DNA of 64,000 bases from the NCBI RefSeq assembly GCF_014838825.1, contig NZ_JACYMO010000011.1, positions 62,001-126,000 on the forward strand, given 5' to 3'. The notes beneath the pieces were generated by a model. That model saw only the letters and a program-made list of their open reading frames with translations, made no database searches and was not told the origin of the DNA. The translations under genes were made by a program, and so were the position numbers. The stretch is from Erwinia persicina. GTDB lineage: Bacteria; Pseudomonadota; Gammaproteobacteria; Enterobacterales; Enterobacteriaceae. Of the stretch, positions 49,426-59,584 are shown one piece after another. Each line of letters opens with the position of its first letter. Position 1 is the stretch's first letter.

Positions 49426-49444
49426 GACGGAGCCCTGCTCCGTC
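49426..49444 (+). terminator. Hairpin between spoT and trmH
   Basis: A 7-bp stem (GACGGAG / CTCCGTC) with a CCCTG loop starts seven bases after the spoT stop and is followed by TCTTTCTG. It may reduce read-through into trmH and recG or protect the spoT mRNA end. Confidence 0.5.
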
Positions 49445-49505
49445 TCTTTCTGCTCCCCGATCGCCGGTCTGACGGAATGACTAATTTTTAGGGAGTCTGC
49501 TTCTC

Positions 49506-50201
49506 ATGAATGCTCAACGTTATGCCCGCATCCGCGCAATGCTTGCCGCCCGTCAGCATGACCTGACGGTCTGTATGGAGCAGGTGCATAAACCTCATAA
49601 CGTTTCTGCAGTGATCCGTACCGCTGACGCCGTTGGCGTGCATGAAGTTCACGCCGTATGGCCAGGCAGCCGTATGCGCACCATGGTCTCTTCCGCTGCA
49701 GGCAGTAACAGCTGGGTACAGGTGAAAACTCACCGGACTATATCGGACGCCGTGACCCATCTTAAAGATCAGAACATGCAGATTCTGGCCACCCACCTTT
49801 CTGACAAGGCCGTTGATTTTCGTGAAATCGACTACACCCGCCCCACCTGTATCTTAATGGGGCAGGAAAAAACCGGGATCACCCAGGAGGCGCTCGACCT
49901 GGCCGATCAGGATATTATCATTCCGATGATCGGGATGGTGCAGTCGCTGAATGTTTCCGTGGCATCAGCACTGATCCTCTATGAAGCCCAGCGTCAGCGG
50001 CAAAATGCCGGCATGTACCTGCGTGAAGAAAGCACGCTGGACTATGCGGAGCAGCAGCGTCTGCTATTCGAGGGGGGTTATCCGGTACTGGCCCGCGTGG
50101 CAAAGCATAAGGGACTACCCTACCCGGAAATTAACGATCGGGGTGAAGTCGTAGCGGAACCGGAATGGTGGGCCACCATGCAGTCGAAGGCGCATAAATA
50201 A
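49506..50201 (+). CDS. trmH: tRNA (guanosine-18-2'-O)-methyltransferase
   Basis: SPOUT-class methyltransferase (231 aa) modifying G18 in the D-loop of tRNAs with S-adenosylmethionine. The three family motifs are readable: NVSAVIRTADAVGVHEV, MGQEKTGIT and QSLNVSVASALILYE. Overlaps recG by one base (TAATG). Confidence 0.96.
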   Translation: MNAQRYARIRAMLAARQHDLTVCMEQVHKPHNVSAVIRTADAVGVHEVHAVWPGSRMRTMVSSAAGSNSWVQVKTHRTISDAVTHLKDQNMQILATHLSDKAVDFREIDYTRPTCILMGQEKTGITQEALDLADQDIIIPMIGMVQSLNVSVASALILYEAQRQRQNAGMYLREESTLDYAEQQRLLFEGGYPVLARVAKHKGLPYPEINDRGEVVAEPEWWATMQSKAHK

Positions 50202-52282
50202 TGCAGGGCCGTCTGCTCGATGCCGTCCCGCTGAACACGCTATCAGGTGTGGGTGCCAGTCAGGCGGCAAAGCTGGCTAAACTCGGCCTGCTGACGGTAC
50301 AGGATCTACTGCTGCACCTGCCGATGCGTTATGAAGACCGTACCCAGCTGTATGCCATCAACGACCTGCTGCCGGGCATTTACGCCACGGTAGAAGGGGA
50401 AGTGCTGCATTGCGACATCTCATTTGGCCGTCGTCGTATGCTCACCTGTCAGATCAGCGACGGTAGCGGCGTGCTGACCCTGCGCTTCTTTAACTTCAAT
50501 GCGGGAATGAAAAACAGCCTCGTCGCCGGCCGTCGCGTTACCGCCTATGGCGAGATCAAACGCGGCCAGCGTGGCGCAGAGATTATTCATCCTGAATATA
50601 AGGTTCAGGGGGAAAGCAGCGTGACAGCGCTCCAGGAGACGCTGACGCCCGTCTACTCCACTACGGAAGGTGTCCGCCAGGCCACACTGCGGAATCTCAC
50701 TGACCAGGCGTTAACCCTGCTGGACACCTGCGCCATTGCCGAACTGTTGCCGCCGGAGTTAAGCCAGGGCCTGATCAGCCTGCCCGCGGCCCTGCGAACC
50801 CTGCACCGGCCGCCGCCGGATATGGCACTGGCCGATCTGGACAGCGGCACCCATCCTGCCCAGCGACGGCTGATTATGGAGGAGTTGCTGGCGCACAATC
50901 TCAGCATGCTGGCGGTGCGTGCCGGAGCCCAGCGCTATCATGCCCTGCCGATGGAGGCCCGCCACAGTCTGAGTGACAGGCTGCTGGCGGCCCTGCCCTT
51001 CAAACCGACTAACGCCCAGGCACGCGTGGTGCGTGAGATCGAAACCGATCTGGCCCGCGACTACCCGATGATGCGTCTGGTTCAGGGTGATGTGGGCTCA
51101 GGGAAAACGCTGGTTGCGGCGCTGGCCGCGCTGAATGTCATTGCCTTTGGCAAACAGGTAGCATTGATGGCTCCCACCGAACTGCTGGCCGAACAGCACG
51201 CGAATAACTTCCGTCAGTGGTTTGCACCGCTGGGGCTGGAAGTCGGCTGGCTGGCAGGTAAACAAAAAGGCAAAGCCCGCATCGCCCAGCAGGAAGCCAT
51301 TGCCAGCGGCCAGGTTTCGATGATTGTTGGCACCCATGCAATTTTCCAGGAGCAGGTGCAGTTTAACGGTCTGGCGCTGGTCATTATCGATGAGCAGCAC
51401 CGCTTTGGCGTCCACCAGCGCCTGGCGCTGTGGGAGAAAGGCGAAGAGCAGGGTTTCCATCCACACCAGCTGATTATGACCGCGACGCCCATCCCCCGCA
51501 CCCTGGCGATGACCGCCTATGCAGACCTGGACACCTCCACCATCGACGAAATGCCGCCGGGCCGCACGCCAGTGACTACCGTGGCGATCCCGGATACGCG
51601 CCGGGCCGATATCATTGCCAGAGTGAAACTGGCCTGTGGCAGCGAAGGCCGCCAGGCCTACTGGGTGTGTACGCTGATCGAGGAGTCTGAGCTGCTGGAA
51701 GCGCAGGCGGCTGAGGCCACCTGGGAAGAGCTGAAACTGGCCCTGCCTGAGCTGAATATCGGGCTGGTACACGGTCGCATGAAACCGCAGGAAAAACAGG
51801 CCGTGATGCAGGCCTTTAAACAGGGTGATATTCACCTGTTAATTGCCACCACGGTCATTGAGGTCGGGGTGGATGTCCCCAATGCCAGCCTGATGATTAT
51901 TGAGAACCCGGAGCGTCTGGGCCTGGCACAGCTGCACCAGCTGCGCGGCCGCGTCGGCCGTGGGGCGATCGCCTCTCACTGCGTACTATTGTATAAAGCG
52001 CCGCTGAGTAAAACGGCCCAGAAACGCTTACAGGTACTGCGCGACAGCAACGATGGTTTTGTCATTGCCCAGTGTGACCTTGAAATTCGCGGTCCTGGTG
52101 AGCTGCTCGGCACCCGCCAGACCGGGAATGCCGAATTCAAAGTCGCCGACCTGCTGCGCGATCAGGCAATGATCCCTGAAGTCCAGCGCGTGGCGCGCCA
52201 TATTCATCAGCACTATCCGGCGCAGGCAGTCGCCCTGATCGAACGCTGGCTACCGGAAACCGAACGCTATACCAACGCCTGA
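50201..52282 (+). CDS. recG: ATP-dependent DNA helicase RecG
   Basis: A 693-aa superfamily 2 helicase that regresses stalled forks and processes branched DNA. N-terminal wedge (OB-fold) domain, then helicase domains with Walker A GDVGSGKTLVA, DEQH in IIDEQHRFG, TATPIPRTLAM, and the C-terminal QLRGRVGRG. In E. coli gltS follows; here the next gene is xanP after 100 bases. Confidence 0.97.
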   Translation: MQGRLLDAVPLNTLSGVGASQAAKLAKLGLLTVQDLLLHLPMRYEDRTQLYAINDLLPGIYATVEGEVLHCDISFGRRRMLTCQISDGSGVLTLRFFNFNAGMKNSLVAGRRVTAYGEIKRGQRGAEIIHPEYKVQGESSVTALQETLTPVYSTTEGVRQATLRNLTDQALTLLDTCAIAELLPPELSQGLISLPAALRTLHRPPPDMALADLDSGTHPAQRRLIMEELLAHNLSMLAVRAGAQRYHALPMEARHSLSDRLLAALPFKPTNAQARVVREIETDLARDYPMMRLVQGDVGSGKTLVAALAALNVIAFGKQVALMAPTELLAEQHANNFRQWFAPLGLEVGWLAGKQKGKARIAQQEAIASGQVSMIVGTHAIFQEQVQFNGLALVIIDEQHRFGVHQRLALWEKGEEQGFHPHQLIMTATPIPRTLAMTAYADLDTSTIDEMPPGRTPVTTVAIPDTRRADIIARVKLACGSEGRQAYWVCTLIEESELLEAQAAEATWEELKLALPELNIGLVHGRMKPQEKQAVMQAFKQGDIHLLIATTVIEVGVDVPNASLMIIENPERLGLAQLHQLRGRVGRGAIASHCVLLYKAPLSKTAQKRLQVLRDSNDGFVIAQCDLEIRGPGELLGTRQTGNAEFKVADLLRDQAMIPEVQRVARHIHQHYPAQAVALIERWLPETERYTNA

Positions 52283-52303
52283 TCATGAATGTTTTAGATT
52301 CCT

Positions 52304-52330
52304 GTTTGCCACGTTGGCAAACGATTGCTT
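52304..52330 (+). promoter_or_regulatory. Operator-like palindrome with PurR-like site before xanP
   Basis: GTTTGCCA (52304-52311) and TGGCAAAC (52315-52322) form a perfect 8-bp inverted repeat with a three-base spacer. The overlapping 16-mer TGGCAAACGATTGCTT (52315-52330) agrees with the PurR consensus at eleven of thirteen specified positions. A promoter TTGCTT (52325-52330), 16 bases, TAAAAT (52347-52352) overlaps it, so a bound repressor would block xanP transcription. Confidence 0.45.
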
Positions 52331-52382
52331 TTGCGCTAAAGAAGATTAAAATCGCCCCTTTGTTGCCCCGGGAAGCCTTAAC

Positions 52383-53771
52383 ATGACCGTTGAAACCCAA
52401 GATGCTGCCGCCGACCGTAGCCCTGTTGCTACTGGCAAAAGCGAACTTATTTACCGCCTTGAAGATCGCCCACCGTTACCGCAAACCCTGTTTGCAGCCT
52501 GTCAGCACTTGCTGGCGATGTTTGTCGCGGTTATTACCCCGGCCCTGCTGATTTGTCAGGCCCTGGGCCTGCCCGCGCAGGATACCCAGCATATTATCAG
52601 TATGTCGCTCTTTGCCTCCGGCGTGGCGTCTGTTCTGCAGATAAAAACCTGGGGCCCGGTGGGCTCCGGTCTGCTGTCGATTCAGGGTACCAGCTTCAAT
52701 TTTGTGACTCCGCTGATTATGGGCGGCCTGGCGCTGAAAAATGGCGGGGCTGACGTGCCCACCATGATGGCGGCTCTGTTCGGCACGCTGATGCTGGCAT
52801 CCTGCACGGAAATGGCGCTGTCGCGCGTGCTGCACCTGGCGCGCCGGGTCATTACCCCACTGGTGTCCGGGATTGTGGTGATGATTATCGGCCTGTCACT
52901 GATCCAGGTCGGCCTGACGTCCATCGGCGGGGGCTTTGCCGCGATGAACGATCACACCTTCGGGGCGCCAAAAAACCTGCTGCTGGCTGGCGTGGTGCTG
53001 GCGGTGATCATTCTGCTGAACCGCCAGCGTAATGCTTACCTGCGCGTGGCTTCCCTGGTGATCGCGATGGCGGTAGGCTACCTGCTGGCCTGGGCCATGG
53101 GCATGCTGCCGGAAAATACGACACCGGCCAATACCGCGCTGATTACCCTTCCCATGCCCTTTTATTACGGACTGGGCATCGACTGGAACCTGCTTATCCC
53201 CCTGATGCTGGTGTTTATGGTCACCTCGCTGGAAACCATCGGGGATATCACTGCCACCTCTGATGTCTCCGAGCAGCCGGTCAGCGGCCCGGTTTATATG
53301 AAACGCCTGAAAGGCGGCGTGCTGGCCAACGGCCTGAATTCGTTTGTTTCCGCACTGTTCAATACCTTCCCTAACTCCTGCTTCGGGCAGAATAACGGTG
53401 TGATCCAGCTTACCGGCGTGGCCAGCCGCTACGTCGGCTTTGTTGTCTCGCTGATGCTGATAGTACTGGGGCTGTTCCCCGCGGTGAGTGGCTTCGTGCA
53501 ACATATTCCTGAACCGGTACTCGGCGGCGCAACGATTGTGATGTTCGGTACCATCGCCGCGTCCGGCGTGCGTATTGTGTCGCGTGAACCGCTTAACCGC
53601 CGCGCTATCATGATTATTGCGCTGTCGCTGGCCGTCGGCCTCGGCGTATCGCAGCAGCCGCTGATACTGCAATTTGCACCGGACTGGCTTAAAACGCTGC
53701 TCTCTTCCGGCATTGCCGCCGGGGGTATCACTGCGATCATTCTGAATCTGGTGTTCCCGCAGGAAAAATAA
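52383..53771 (+). CDS. xanP: Xanthine permease
   Basis: NCS2/NAT-family proton symporter for xanthine (462 aa; E. coli XanP 463) with about fourteen membrane segments. It has [20 protein letters not shown] near the start, [20 protein letters not shown] in the middle, and the signature [17 protein letters not shown]. Stands alone between recG and yicH with its own promoter. Confidence 0.94.
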   Translation: MTVETQDAAADRSPVATGKSELIYRLEDRPPLPQTLFAACQHLLAMFVAVITPALLICQALGLPAQDTQHIISMSLFASGVASVLQIKTWGPVGSGLLSIQGTSFNFVTPLIMGGLALKNGGADVPTMMAALFGTLMLASCTEMALSRVLHLARRVITPLVSGIVVMIIGLSLIQVGLTSIGGGFAAMNDHTFGAPKNLLLAGVVLAVIILLNRQRNAYLRVASLVIAMAVGYLLAWAMGMLPENTTPANTALITLPMPFYYGLGIDWNLLIPLMLVFMVTSLETIGDITATSDVSEQPVSGPVYMKRLKGGVLANGLNSFVSALFNTFPNSCFGQNNGVIQLTGVASRYVGFVVSLMLIVLGLFPAVSGFVQHIPEPVLGGATIVMFGTIAASGVRIVSREPLNRRAIMIIALSLAVGLGVSQQPLILQFAPDWLKTLLSSGIAAGGITAIILNLVFPQEK

Positions 53772-53814
53772 ACCGGTTCCTGTCATTCTGGAGACGTGTG
53801 GAAATTTCACCCGG

Positions 53815-53842
53815 TCGCCGCATGCAGGTTGAGATGCGGCGA
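53815..53842 (+). terminator. Hairpin after xanP
   Basis: A 9-bp perfect stem (TCGCCGCAT / ATGCGGCGA) with a ten-base loop between xanP and yicH; no U tract follows. Confidence 0.45.
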
Positions 53843-53890
53843 TAAATCAGGCATAACAAGCCATTACCAGAATTCATAGGGATGGATACG

Positions 53891-55573
53891 ATGAAGTTTC
53901 TCGGAAAAGTTTTGCTCACGCTGCTGCTGTTTCTACTGCTGGTGGTCGTTGCCCTGTATGTTTTGCTGCAGACGCAGTGGGGCGCGGGCTGGATCGGTCG
54001 CCAGGTCAGCGCCGACAGTGATTATGAGCTGTCACTCAGTAAAATGGAGCATAACTTTTCTGATCCCAGCCATCTGCTGTTGAATAACGTCTCCTTTGGC
54101 CGTAAAGGTCAGCCCGCCACGCTGGTTGCTAAACGCGTTAATCTGGGCCTGGGTCTGATCCAGTTCAGCAATCCCCTGCACTTTGCCAGTATTCGCCTTG
54201 ATCAGGGGACGCTAAATCTCAGTGAAAAAAGTGCGCCGCTCTCATTACAGGCTGACCGTTTGCAACTCAGCCAGATGGCGCTGAACCGCAGCGAGGGTGA
54301 ATGGCCGCTGCAGGCACAGCGTGTTGATGGCGGTGTGATGCCGTGGAAGCCGGAGGCCGGTAAGCTTCTCGGCAAGGAAGCCCGCTTCCAGATGAGTGCC
54401 GGCTCGCTGACGCTGAACGGCATCCCTGCCGCTAACGTGCTGATCCAGGGAAGCCTGAAAGGACAACAGTTGCAGCTCAGTAACCTGGGGGCGGACATGG
54501 CGCTGGGCTCCGTGACCGCCAGCGCGCAGCGCGATGCAAACGGTACGTGGCAGGTTTCCACCCTGCGTCTGAACAGCATCCGCCTGCAAACAGATAAGAC
54601 GCTGCGCGATTTCCTGCTGCCGTTGGGTGCGCTGCCGCCAGTGCATTTTGATCGCATCGATGTGACCGATGCCCGCCTTGAAGGACAGGACTGGGCGGTG
54701 ACCGATCTCGACCTGAATTTGAAAAACCTGAGCCTGAGCCAGGGTGACTGGCAGAGCGATAACGGCTCGCTGTCACTGAACGCCAGCAGCTTTGTGAATG
54801 GCAGCCTGCAGTTGAACGATCCGATTGCCAATATGGACTTCTCCCCCCAGGGGATCGCCATTACGCAGTTCAGCTCACGCTGGGTCAACGGTCTGGTGCG
54901 TGCACAGGGTAACTGGACCCGCAGTGACCGGAAACTGACGCTGGACGAACTGGTCATAGCCGGGCTGGAATATACCCTGCCGCTCAACTGGCGTGAACGC
55001 TGGATGCAGCCGCTGCCCGCCTGGCTTGACAGCGTGGAAGTGACGAAATTCAGCGCTAATCGCAACCTGATTATCGATATCAATCCGGACTTCCCTTTCC
55101 AGATGACCTCCCTGGACGGCACCGGCAACCGTCTGCTGATGGCTCGTGAACATCAGTGGGGAATCTGGTCTGGCGATCTGAGCGTCAATGCCGCCGAAGC
55201 CACGTTTAACCGTGTCGACCTGCGCCATCCCTCGCTGGTACTCAACGCCGGGGATAACAGCATTAACGTGACGGAGATGAGTGCTTTCAGCCATGAAGGT
55301 ATGCTGGAGGGACTGGCAACGCTCAGCCAGCAACCGCAACGTGCGCTATCGTTGACCCTGAGTGGCCGTCAGGTGCCCGTGAATGTGTTACATGACTGGG
55401 GCTGGCCACAGGTGCCACTGCAGGGTAACGGCAATCTCCAGCTGAAATTGCAGGGCAATCTGTCGGCGGCACAATCACTGAAATCGTCGGCTAATGGCAC
55501 GCTGACAGTGACAGCAGGCGATAAATCGGTGCAACAGACCATGCAGGCAGGCCAGGTCGCTGGCGCGCAGTAA
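53891..55573 (+). CDS. yicH: AsmA-family protein YicH
   Basis: Envelope protein (560 aa) anchored by one N-terminal membrane segment (about residues 5-25), with a long periplasmic strand-rich domain. It belongs to the AsmA-like group of bridge-forming proteins thought to move phospholipids between membranes. Family-like parts are FLGKVLLTLLLFLLLVVVA and SFGRKGQPATLVAKRVNL. ATG 53891 matches the E. coli start better than ATG 53882, whose ribosome site would be too close. Same place as in E. coli, after xanP. Confidence 0.9.
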   Translation: MKFLGKVLLTLLLFLLLVVVALYVLLQTQWGAGWIGRQVSADSDYELSLSKMEHNFSDPSHLLLNNVSFGRKGQPATLVAKRVNLGLGLIQFSNPLHFASIRLDQGTLNLSEKSAPLSLQADRLQLSQMALNRSEGEWPLQAQRVDGGVMPWKPEAGKLLGKEARFQMSAGSLTLNGIPAANVLIQGSLKGQQLQLSNLGADMALGSVTASAQRDANGTWQVSTLRLNSIRLQTDKTLRDFLLPLGALPPVHFDRIDVTDARLEGQDWAVTDLDLNLKNLSLSQGDWQSDNGSLSLNASSFVNGSLQLNDPIANMDFSPQGIAITQFSSRWVNGLVRAQGNWTRSDRKLTLDELVIAGLEYTLPLNWRERWMQPLPAWLDSVEVTKFSANRNLIIDINPDFPFQMTSLDGTGNRLLMAREHQWGIWSGDLSVNAAEATFNRVDLRHPSLVLNAGDNSINVTEMSAFSHEGMLEGLATLSQQPQRALSLTLSGRQVPVNVLHDWGWPQVPLQGNGNLQLKLQGNLSAAQSLKSSANGTLTVTAGDKSVQQTMQAGQVAGAQ

Positions 55574-55657
55574 TTCTCGTTCGGGGTACTATCTGCCCCG
55601 TCCGGGCTTCGCAACCTCACGCGGGTAAGGTATAGTCCGTTTTTTTACGGGGGAACC

Positions 55658-56530
55658 ATGCTGACCAATTCATCCATTCGTCTGAACAAATACATTGGCG
55701 AGAGCGGCATCTGCTCACGCCGCGATGCCGATCGATACATCGAACAGGGAAACGTTTTTATCAACGGCAAGCGTGCCTCGGTGGGCGATCAGGTCTTTGC
55801 TGGCGATGTGGTGAAAGTAAACGGCCAGCTTATTGAACCGCGTAACGAAGATGACCTGGTGCTGATTGCGCTTAATAAGCCGGTTGGTATCGTCAGCACA
55901 ACGGAAGACGGTGAGCGGGACAACATTGTCGATTTCGTTAACCACAGCAAGCGGGTGTTCCCCATCGGACGCCTGGATAAAGACTCGCAGGGGCTGATCC
56001 TGCTGACCAACCACGGCGATCTGGTGAACAAGATCCTGCGCGCCGGTAACGATCACGAAAAAGAGTATATCGTGACCGTGAACAAGCCGGTGACGGAAGA
56101 GTTTATTCGCGGGCTGGGCGCAGGCGTACCGATGCTGGGTACGGTGACCAAAAAATGCAAAGTGAAAAAAGAAGCACCCTTTGTGTTTCGCATTACGCTG
56201 GTACAGGGGCTGAACCGTCAGATCCGCCGCATGGCAGAGCACTTTGGCTATGAGGTGACAAAGCTCGAGCGTGTTCGCATTATGAACATCAGCCTGAAAG
56301 GCCTGCCGCCGGGTGAATGGCGGGATTTGACCGATGATGAGCTGATCGCACTGTTTAAGCTGATCGAGGACTCCTCCTCCGAAGATAAATCCGCGAAGAA
56401 GGCACCGGCGAAAAAAACCGCCGTGAAAAAGCCCACCAGCAGCGGGGCAAAAACGCCAGATAAAGCGGCTGCCAGCCCGGCGGGTCGTAAACGCTTTAAC
56501 CAGCCGGGCCGCAAGAAAAAGGGCCGCTAA
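55658..56530 (+). CDS. rluF: 23S rRNA pseudouridine(2604) synthase
   Basis: RsuA-family pseudouridine synthase (290 aa) with an N-terminal S4 RNA-binding domain ([20 protein letters not shown]) and the catalytic aspartate in [13 protein letters not shown]. It modifies U2604 of 23S rRNA (also tRNA-Tyr U35 in E. coli). The C-terminal tail from about residue 235 is Lys/Ala-rich, ending RKKKGR as in E. coli RluF. Convergent with fabY after nine bases. Confidence 0.93.
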   Translation: MLTNSSIRLNKYIGESGICSRRDADRYIEQGNVFINGKRASVGDQVFAGDVVKVNGQLIEPRNEDDLVLIALNKPVGIVSTTEDGERDNIVDFVNHSKRVFPIGRLDKDSQGLILLTNHGDLVNKILRAGNDHEKEYIVTVNKPVTEEFIRGLGAGVPMLGTVTKKCKVKKEAPFVFRITLVQGLNRQIRRMAEHFGYEVTKLERVRIMNISLKGLPPGEWRDLTDDELIALFKLIEDSSSEDKSAKKAPAKKTAVKKPTSSGAKTPDKAAASPAGRKRFNQPGRKKKGR

Positions 56531-56539
56531 GGCACTTTT

Positions 56540-57481
56540 TTATTGCCCGCTGCCCACGCCCGGCTCCAACGGGCCGTCCGGGTCGGCGGGCAGTACAATG
56601 TACACCCCTTCAAACACCGCACCCGACTCATCGTTACCAAACAGCTCAACTTCAAGCTGCACCCGCGCCTTACGGCCACGCGCCAGCCGGTCAAGATCGC
56701 CACTCAGAGAACCCAGGTCAGCAATCGCGCCCGGCCTGCCGCTGATCGGTTTGCTATAGCGAATGTGGGCATCGGCCAGAATGATCGTCCCGCCCAGATG
56801 CCGCTCACGCAGCAGCAGCCAGATCAGTCCCCAACCGGTCAGCGTCGCCAGCGAAAACAGGCTGCCCGCGAACAGGGTGTGGTGAGGATTCTGATTGCCG
56901 GTTTCCGGCATGGTGGTGATAAATTTCTGGCCGGTATACTGCAGTATGCGCACACCCATTTTTTCACTGAGCGGGATGTGCTGATACCATGCCTGCTGGA
57001 GCTGGCCACACCAGTCAGCGCGGTGCAGAATATCATCCAGCGTCACCACCGGCTTAATCATCAGGAAATGGCGTACCGGCGTGGTCTGCGGTGCGGTGAT
57101 CTCACCCTGGTTGAGGTAGCCGAGCTTGGAAAAGAACTCAACGGCATCTTCACGCGCACTGCAGACGACGCGCTTAACCCCTTCCTGACGCGCCACCGAC
57201 TCCAGGGTCATCGCCACCAGCGTGCCCAGGCCTTTGCCCTGCACGGAGGGGTGGACCGCCAGAAAACGGATAGCGGCTTCGTTGTCGGCATTAATATACA
57301 GCCTCCCGATGGCCACCGGGTCCCCTTTCTCATCCACCACCATCTGATGGTGGGCCAGCGCATCCCAGGCGTCACGCTCCGACCCCATCGGCTGATGCAG
57401 CGGCTTACGCAGCATTTCCCAGCGGAACTGGTAATAGATATCTAACTCTTCTGCAGTTTCTGGCACACGGAGGTGATACAT
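56540..57481 (-). CDS. fabY: GNAT/thioesterase two-domain protein FabY (YiiD)
   Basis: A 313-aa protein with an N-terminal GNAT acetyltransferase domain ([14 protein letters not shown] is the acetyl-CoA-binding segment, about residues 76-90) and a C-terminal YiiD_C hotdog thioesterase-like domain ([21 protein letters not shown]). In E. coli it can start fatty acid synthesis when FabH is absent. ATG 57481 gives [14 protein letters not shown]. Last gene of the yihX-yihY-dtd-fabY operon. Confidence 0.9.
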   Translation of the reverse strand: MYHLRVPETAEELDIYYQFRWEMLRKPLHQPMGSERDAWDALAHHQMVVDEKGDPVAIGRLYINADNEAAIRFLAVHPSVQGKGLGTLVAMTLESVARQEGVKRVVCSAREDAVEFFSKLGYLNQGEITAPQTTPVRHFLMIKPVVTLDDILHRADWCGQLQQAWYQHIPLSEKMGVRILQYTGQKFITTMPETGNQNPHHTLFAGSLFSLATLTGWGLIWLLLRERHLGGTIILADAHIRYSKPISGRPGAIADLGSLSGDLDRLARGRKARVQLEVELFGNDESGAVFEGVYIVLPADPDGPLEPGVGSGQ

Positions 57482-57540
57482 AAAATGGTTCTCTCTTTCA
57501 GGTCCCGCAAGGTCACTTCTGTGCCGTCCGGCTAACGACT

Positions 57541-57978
57541 TCACACCTGCAGCCAGAAGGTTACGGGGCCATCATTAATCAGCGCCACTTTCATATCAGC
57601 GGCGAAACGCCCGGTTTCCGTGGCGATACCTTTATCACGACAGCAGGCAGCGAAATATTCATACAGCTCTTCAGCGTCGGACGGCGCAGCACCGCCGGAA
57701 AAACTTGGGCGCATCCCTTTTTTGGTGTCGGCTGCCAGCGTGAACTGGGACACCACCAGCACGCTGCCCCCCGCCTGCTGCACGTTCAGGTTCATCTTGT
57801 CGTTTTCATCGGCAAAAATACGGTAACCCAGCACCTTATCCGCTAACTTTTGTGCGGTCCCCGGGGTATCCCCTTTCTCTACGCCCAGCAAAATCAGCAA
57901 ACCCGGCCCAATCTCGCCGAGGGTTTCCCCCGCCACGGTGACGCTGGCAGAAAGCGCCCGTTGAATTAAGGCAATCAT
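57541..57978 (-). CDS. dtd: D-aminoacyl-tRNA deacylase
   Basis: A 145-aa proofreading enzyme that removes D-amino acids (and glycine from tRNA-Ala) from tRNA. The two family motifs, SQFTLAA and the C-terminal NDGPVTFWL (Gly-cisPro), are intact. Start overlaps the yihY stop by ATGA. Confidence 0.97.
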   Translation of the reverse strand: MIALIQRALSASVTVAGETLGEIGPGLLILLGVEKGDTPGTAQKLADKVLGYRIFADENDKMNLNVQQAGGSVLVVSQFTLAADTKKGMRPSFSGGAAPSDAEELYEYFAACCRDKGIATETGRFAADMKVALINDGPVTFWLQV

Positions 57979-58847
57979 GATCCCTCGTTTTCTCTTTCTT
58001 GTTCTTCTTGTTTAAGCCGGCGGTAGTCGCCCAGCGTGGCGGTCACTTCCGCCCCTAATAAAACGATACACCACGTCCAGTACACCCATAAAAAAAGAAT
58101 GGGGATAACGGCAAGCACGCCGTAAATCAACTGGTACGAGGGAAACATCGTAACATACAGCGCAAAGCCTTTTTTACCCAGTTCGAACAGGGCACCCGCC
58201 ACGACAGCCCCTACCAGTGCATCGCGTCCTGCCACCTGAGTGGTGGGAACAATGCTGTACAGCAGCCAGAACGACAGGCAGGAGAGCAGGAGCGGGAAAA
58301 TACGCAGTCCGATGTCGACCAGCATGCTGACACCGCTGACGGTTGCCCAGTGCAGCGACAGCAGATAGGAGCTGATCGCCAGGCTCGCTCCCGCCAGCAG
58401 CGGCCCCAGCGTCAGAATCATCCAGTAGACCGCAAAGGAGTAGACCAGCGGTCGCTTACGTTTACTGCGCCAGATAACGTTGAGGGCAGTATCAATCGAA
58501 TACATCAGCAACAGCGCGGTAAAGACCAGGCCGCCAACACCCACGGCGGTCATCTTGCTGACATTGGCAACAAACTGCTCCAGATAGTTCTGGATAGTGG
58601 CACCGGCCGCCGGCACGAAATTGTTAAAGACAAAGTTTTTCAGTTGAACGCTGACGTCCGAAAACATCGGAAAGGCGGCAAACAGCGCAAAGACAACGGC
58701 AATCAGCGGCACCAGCGACAGTAGAGATACATACGCCAGATGCCCGGCCAGCATCGTCATGCCGTCCTCGTCAATACGCTGCCAGAGTAGCTTTATCCAC
58801 GCCCAGAAGGCCCGCAACCGGTGTCGGTAATGGTTCAAAACAGACAT
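57975..58847 (-). CDS. yihY: YihY/BrkB family inner-membrane protein
   Basis: A 290-aa membrane protein (same length as E. coli YihY) with six membrane segments. It was once annotated as ribonuclease BN, wrongly. Family segments: [34 protein letters not shown] and [17 protein letters not shown]. The ATG follows the yihX stop with no gap. Function unknown. Confidence 0.94.
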   Translation of the reverse strand: MSVLNHYRHRLRAFWAWIKLLWQRIDEDGMTMLAGHLAYVSLLSLVPLIAVVFALFAAFPMFSDVSVQLKNFVFNNFVPAAGATIQNYLEQFVANVSKMTAVGVGGLVFTALLLMYSIDTALNVIWRSKRKRPLVYSFAVYWMILTLGPLLAGASLAISSYLLSLHWATVSGVSMLVDIGLRIFPLLLSCLSFWLLYSIVPTTQVAGRDALVGAVVAGALFELGKKGFALYVTMFPSYQLIYGVLAVIPILFLWVYWTWCIVLLGAEVTATLGDYRRLKQEEQERENEGS

Positions 58848-59444
58848 TCAGCGACGATCGGCAAAGAAAGCAGGCAGCACGCTGGCATCGGTGACAAGCA
58901 AACTGTGTATGCCTGCCTGACGTGCAGCTTCGATATTATCGGGATTATCATCAAAGAAGATCGCCTCTTCGGCGGAGAAATCTTCTTCGTTTAACAGACG
59001 CTGAAAAATTTCCGGCTCAGGTTTCCGTACACCCATCTCCTGCGACAGATAAATTTTATCTGCGGCAGCCTGAACTTCAGGATACTGCGTTGGCCAGAAC
59101 TGGCAGTGCAGGCGGTTAGTATTGGAGAGGATAACGACGCGTTCTCCCTGCTCACGCAGCCGCTGCATAATGGCAATCACCTCCGGGCGCACACCGATGA
59201 ACACGGCCTGCCAGCCGGCAGCAAACTGCTCATAGCTTAAGGGCAGCTCAAGCTCTTCACACATTTTATGCGCAAACTCTTCGTCACTGATTTCACCCCG
59301 TTCGTGCTGGTGAAAGCTCTCCCCCATTTTGAACCGGCTTTGCAGGGTCGCTAACGGTACGCGGCTCAGATCGCTCCAGACACCGAGAACCCGGTTGAAA
59401 TCAATATCAACAATGACGTTACCTAAATCAAAGATATACAGCAT
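58848..59444 (-). CDS. yihX: Alpha-D-glucose-1-phosphate phosphatase YihX
   Basis: HAD-superfamily phosphatase (198 aa). Motif I FDLGNVIVDID supplies the two aspartates, motif II ILSNTN, and motif IV FFDDNPDNIEA. E. coli YihX acts on glucose-1-phosphate. ATG 59444 is chosen because AGGAG lies seven bases upstream; an ATG two codons earlier is too near that site. First gene of its operon. Confidence 0.93.
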   Translation of the reverse strand: MLYIFDLGNVIVDIDFNRVLGVWSDLSRVPLATLQSRFKMGESFHQHERGEISDEEFAHKMCEELELPLSYEQFAAGWQAVFIGVRPEVIAIMQRLREQGERVVILSNTNRLHCQFWPTQYPEVQAAADKIYLSQEMGVRKPEPEIFQRLLNEEDFSAEEAIFFDDNPDNIEAARQAGIHSLLVTDASVLPAFFADRR

Positions 59445-59549
59445 GGTCATCTCCTTTTGTTCCGGTGAGTTATTCACTCTAGCGGTAAATTGGAAGACTG
59501 AACAGGTGAGGGCTTTGAAAACTGCGGGGAAGATGAAGCAGGAAGGACA

Positions 59550-59571
59550 GGGCCGGAGAAAACTCCGGCCC
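59550..59571. terminator. Hairpin after typA
   Basis: A 9-bp perfect stem (GGGCCGGAG / CTCCGGCCC) closed by an AAAA loop, 14 bases after the typA stop. Leftward it is followed by CTGTCCTTCC, so only weakly U-rich. It probably separates typA from the yihX operon. Confidence 0.6.
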
Positions 59572-59584
59572 TGAGCAAGCGTGA

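Noticed and set aside
52896-53810. 304-aa minus-strand reading frame opposite xanP
   Set aside because: Shadow frame with Gln/His/Arg-rich composition typical of an antisense of a membrane protein gene.
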